DNA of 6,182 nt from an uncultured Arsenicibacter sp. (GTDB taxonomy: Bacteria > Bacteroidota > Bacteroidia > Cytophagales > Spirosomataceae). The DNA lies in contig NZ_CAMFHL010000339.1 of NCBI RefSeq assembly GCF_945952095.1, forward strand, positions 1 to 6,182, in the 5' to 3' direction. The notes beneath the pieces were generated by a model. That model was given only the letters and a program-made list of their open reading frames with translations. It had not been told where the DNA came from and did not search any database. Below are positions 5,519 to 6,182 of the stretch, one piece after another (position 1 is the stretch's first letter; the number at the start of each line of letters is the position of its first letter). Position numbers and translations under genes: made by a program.

Positions 5519-6133
5519 CTATTCCTCATTTTCTTCACGATAACCCATTGATTTTGCGTAATCACGCAATTTTTCTTTCAACAGGTTACGTGCGCGGTGT
5601 AACCGGGACCGAACCGTACCAATCGGAATATCCAGGATTTTGGCCATTTCTTCGTACGTGAATCCTTCGATATCACAGAGAATAATAACCGTCCTGAAAT
5701 CCACCGGCAGCGAGTTCAGCGCTGTAGCAACTTCATCACCGATAAGATCCGAAACAGACTCGGCCCGCAGGTCGACAGTGTGCTCAGCCTCAGCGTCTTC
5801 AGAGTTGTAGGTTGTCTCTACATCCTGATAATCGACCTTGGCCGGCTCCTTACTTTTTTTTCGGTAATCGTTAATGAAGCTGTTCTTCAGGATTCGGAAC
5901 AACCAGGCTTTGGCGTTAGTTCCTTGTTCGAACGACGAGATAAACCGAAACGCCTTTAAATAGGTATCTTGTACCAAATCATTGGCGTCGTCCTCATCCA
6001 TCGTCAGACGAAACGCAAAGTTGTACATGGAGTCTATGTGCGGCATAAACTCCTTGTTAAAGATAAGGTATTTCTGATCTTCAGAATAGCCTCGAGCTGG
6101 CGTGTCTGACATAAGTTCGGGCATAGTCGCCAT
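5519..6133 (-). CDS. ECF RNA polymerase sigma factor, SigR/SigH-like
   Basis: The 204-residue protein has both ECF domains. Region 2 spans about residues 26-93: MYNFAFRLTMDEDDANDLVQDTYLKAF (36-62) holds the core-binding DLVQDTY motif, and GTNAKAWLFRILKNSFINDYRKK (71-93) holds -10 recognition and melting. An acidic linker of about 40 residues follows. Region 4 spans about 134-190, with LNSLPVDFRTVIILCDIEGFTYEEMAKILDIPIGTVRSRLHRAR (from 139), the helix-turn-helix that reads the -35 element. The region-2 wording FEQGTNAKAWLFRIL...FINDYRKK is close to the SigR/SigH group that answers thiol oxidation, and the RsrA-like neighbour supports this. Start codons at residues 1, 4 and 8 are all possible since conserved sequence starts after residue 20. 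It is the first gene visible on its transcript; its promoter lies at or beyond the right edge. Confidence 0.95.
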   Translation of the reverse strand: MATMPELMSDTPARGYSEDQKYLIFNKEFMPHIDSMYNFAFRLTMDEDDANDLVQDTYLKAFRFISSFEQGTNAKAWLFRILKNSFINDYRKKSKEPAKVDYQDVETTYNSEDAEAEHTVDLRAESVSDLIGDEVATALNSLPVDFRTVIILCDIEGFTYEEMAKILDIPIGTVRSRLHRARNLLKEKLRDYAKSMGYREENEE

Positions 6134-6182
6134 AAATTTACAATTATTTGCCGTTCACCGTCGGTTTGGCCCAACATAATTC

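Overview
The window looks like chromosomal DNA from a Bacteroidota bacterium of the order Cytophagales (Spirosoma-like). This is inferred from protein flavour, moderate GC content, start codons without Shine-Dalgarno motifs, and the TIGR04370-type polymerase; no 16S or marker tree is available here. Seven complete genes, one partial gene at the left edge and several non-coding structures can be supported. All genes except one are on the minus strand.

Positions 1-3225 (minus strand) hold part of a surface-polysaccharide operon. In transcription order it runs: a Wzz-like chain-length regulator, a GT2 glycosyltransferase, a Wzy-like repeat-unit polymerase, and the first 46 codons of a GT11 (alpha-1,2-fucosyltransferase-like) enzyme that leaves the window. 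Consecutive genes overlap by 4, 25 and 4 bases, so translation is probably coupled. Together they suggest Wzy-dependent synthesis of an O-antigen, capsule or exopolysaccharide. No flippase, export channel or kinase is visible here.

Positions 3226-3387 are a divergent intergenic region with a 12-bp perfect palindrome and a repeated 10-mer. The only plus-strand gene follows (3388-3771), a small lipoprotein with a BamE/SmpA-like core. Between it and the convergent nadD lies a compact repeat element of two 23-bp near-copies and a perfect hairpin. Its edge supplies the nadD stop codon.

Positions 3836-6133 (minus strand) read, in transcription order: a SigR-like ECF sigma factor, an RsrA-like zinc anti-sigma factor, gmk (guanylate kinase) and nadD (nicotinate-nucleotide adenylyltransferase). 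The first pair is probably a thiol/redox stress switch. The second pair is nucleotide and NAD housekeeping. The junctions are unusual: a 19-bp inverted repeat with a nested hairpin ends six bases before the gmk start, and a terminator-like hairpin with a seven-T run ends just before the nadD start.

No mobile-element gene, tRNA, rRNA or CRISPR array was seen, and I do not see a clearly new multi-gene system. The most interesting points are the two structured leaders, the repeat that reaches into the nadD stop, and an anti-sigma factor lacking the usual zinc-binding histidine.
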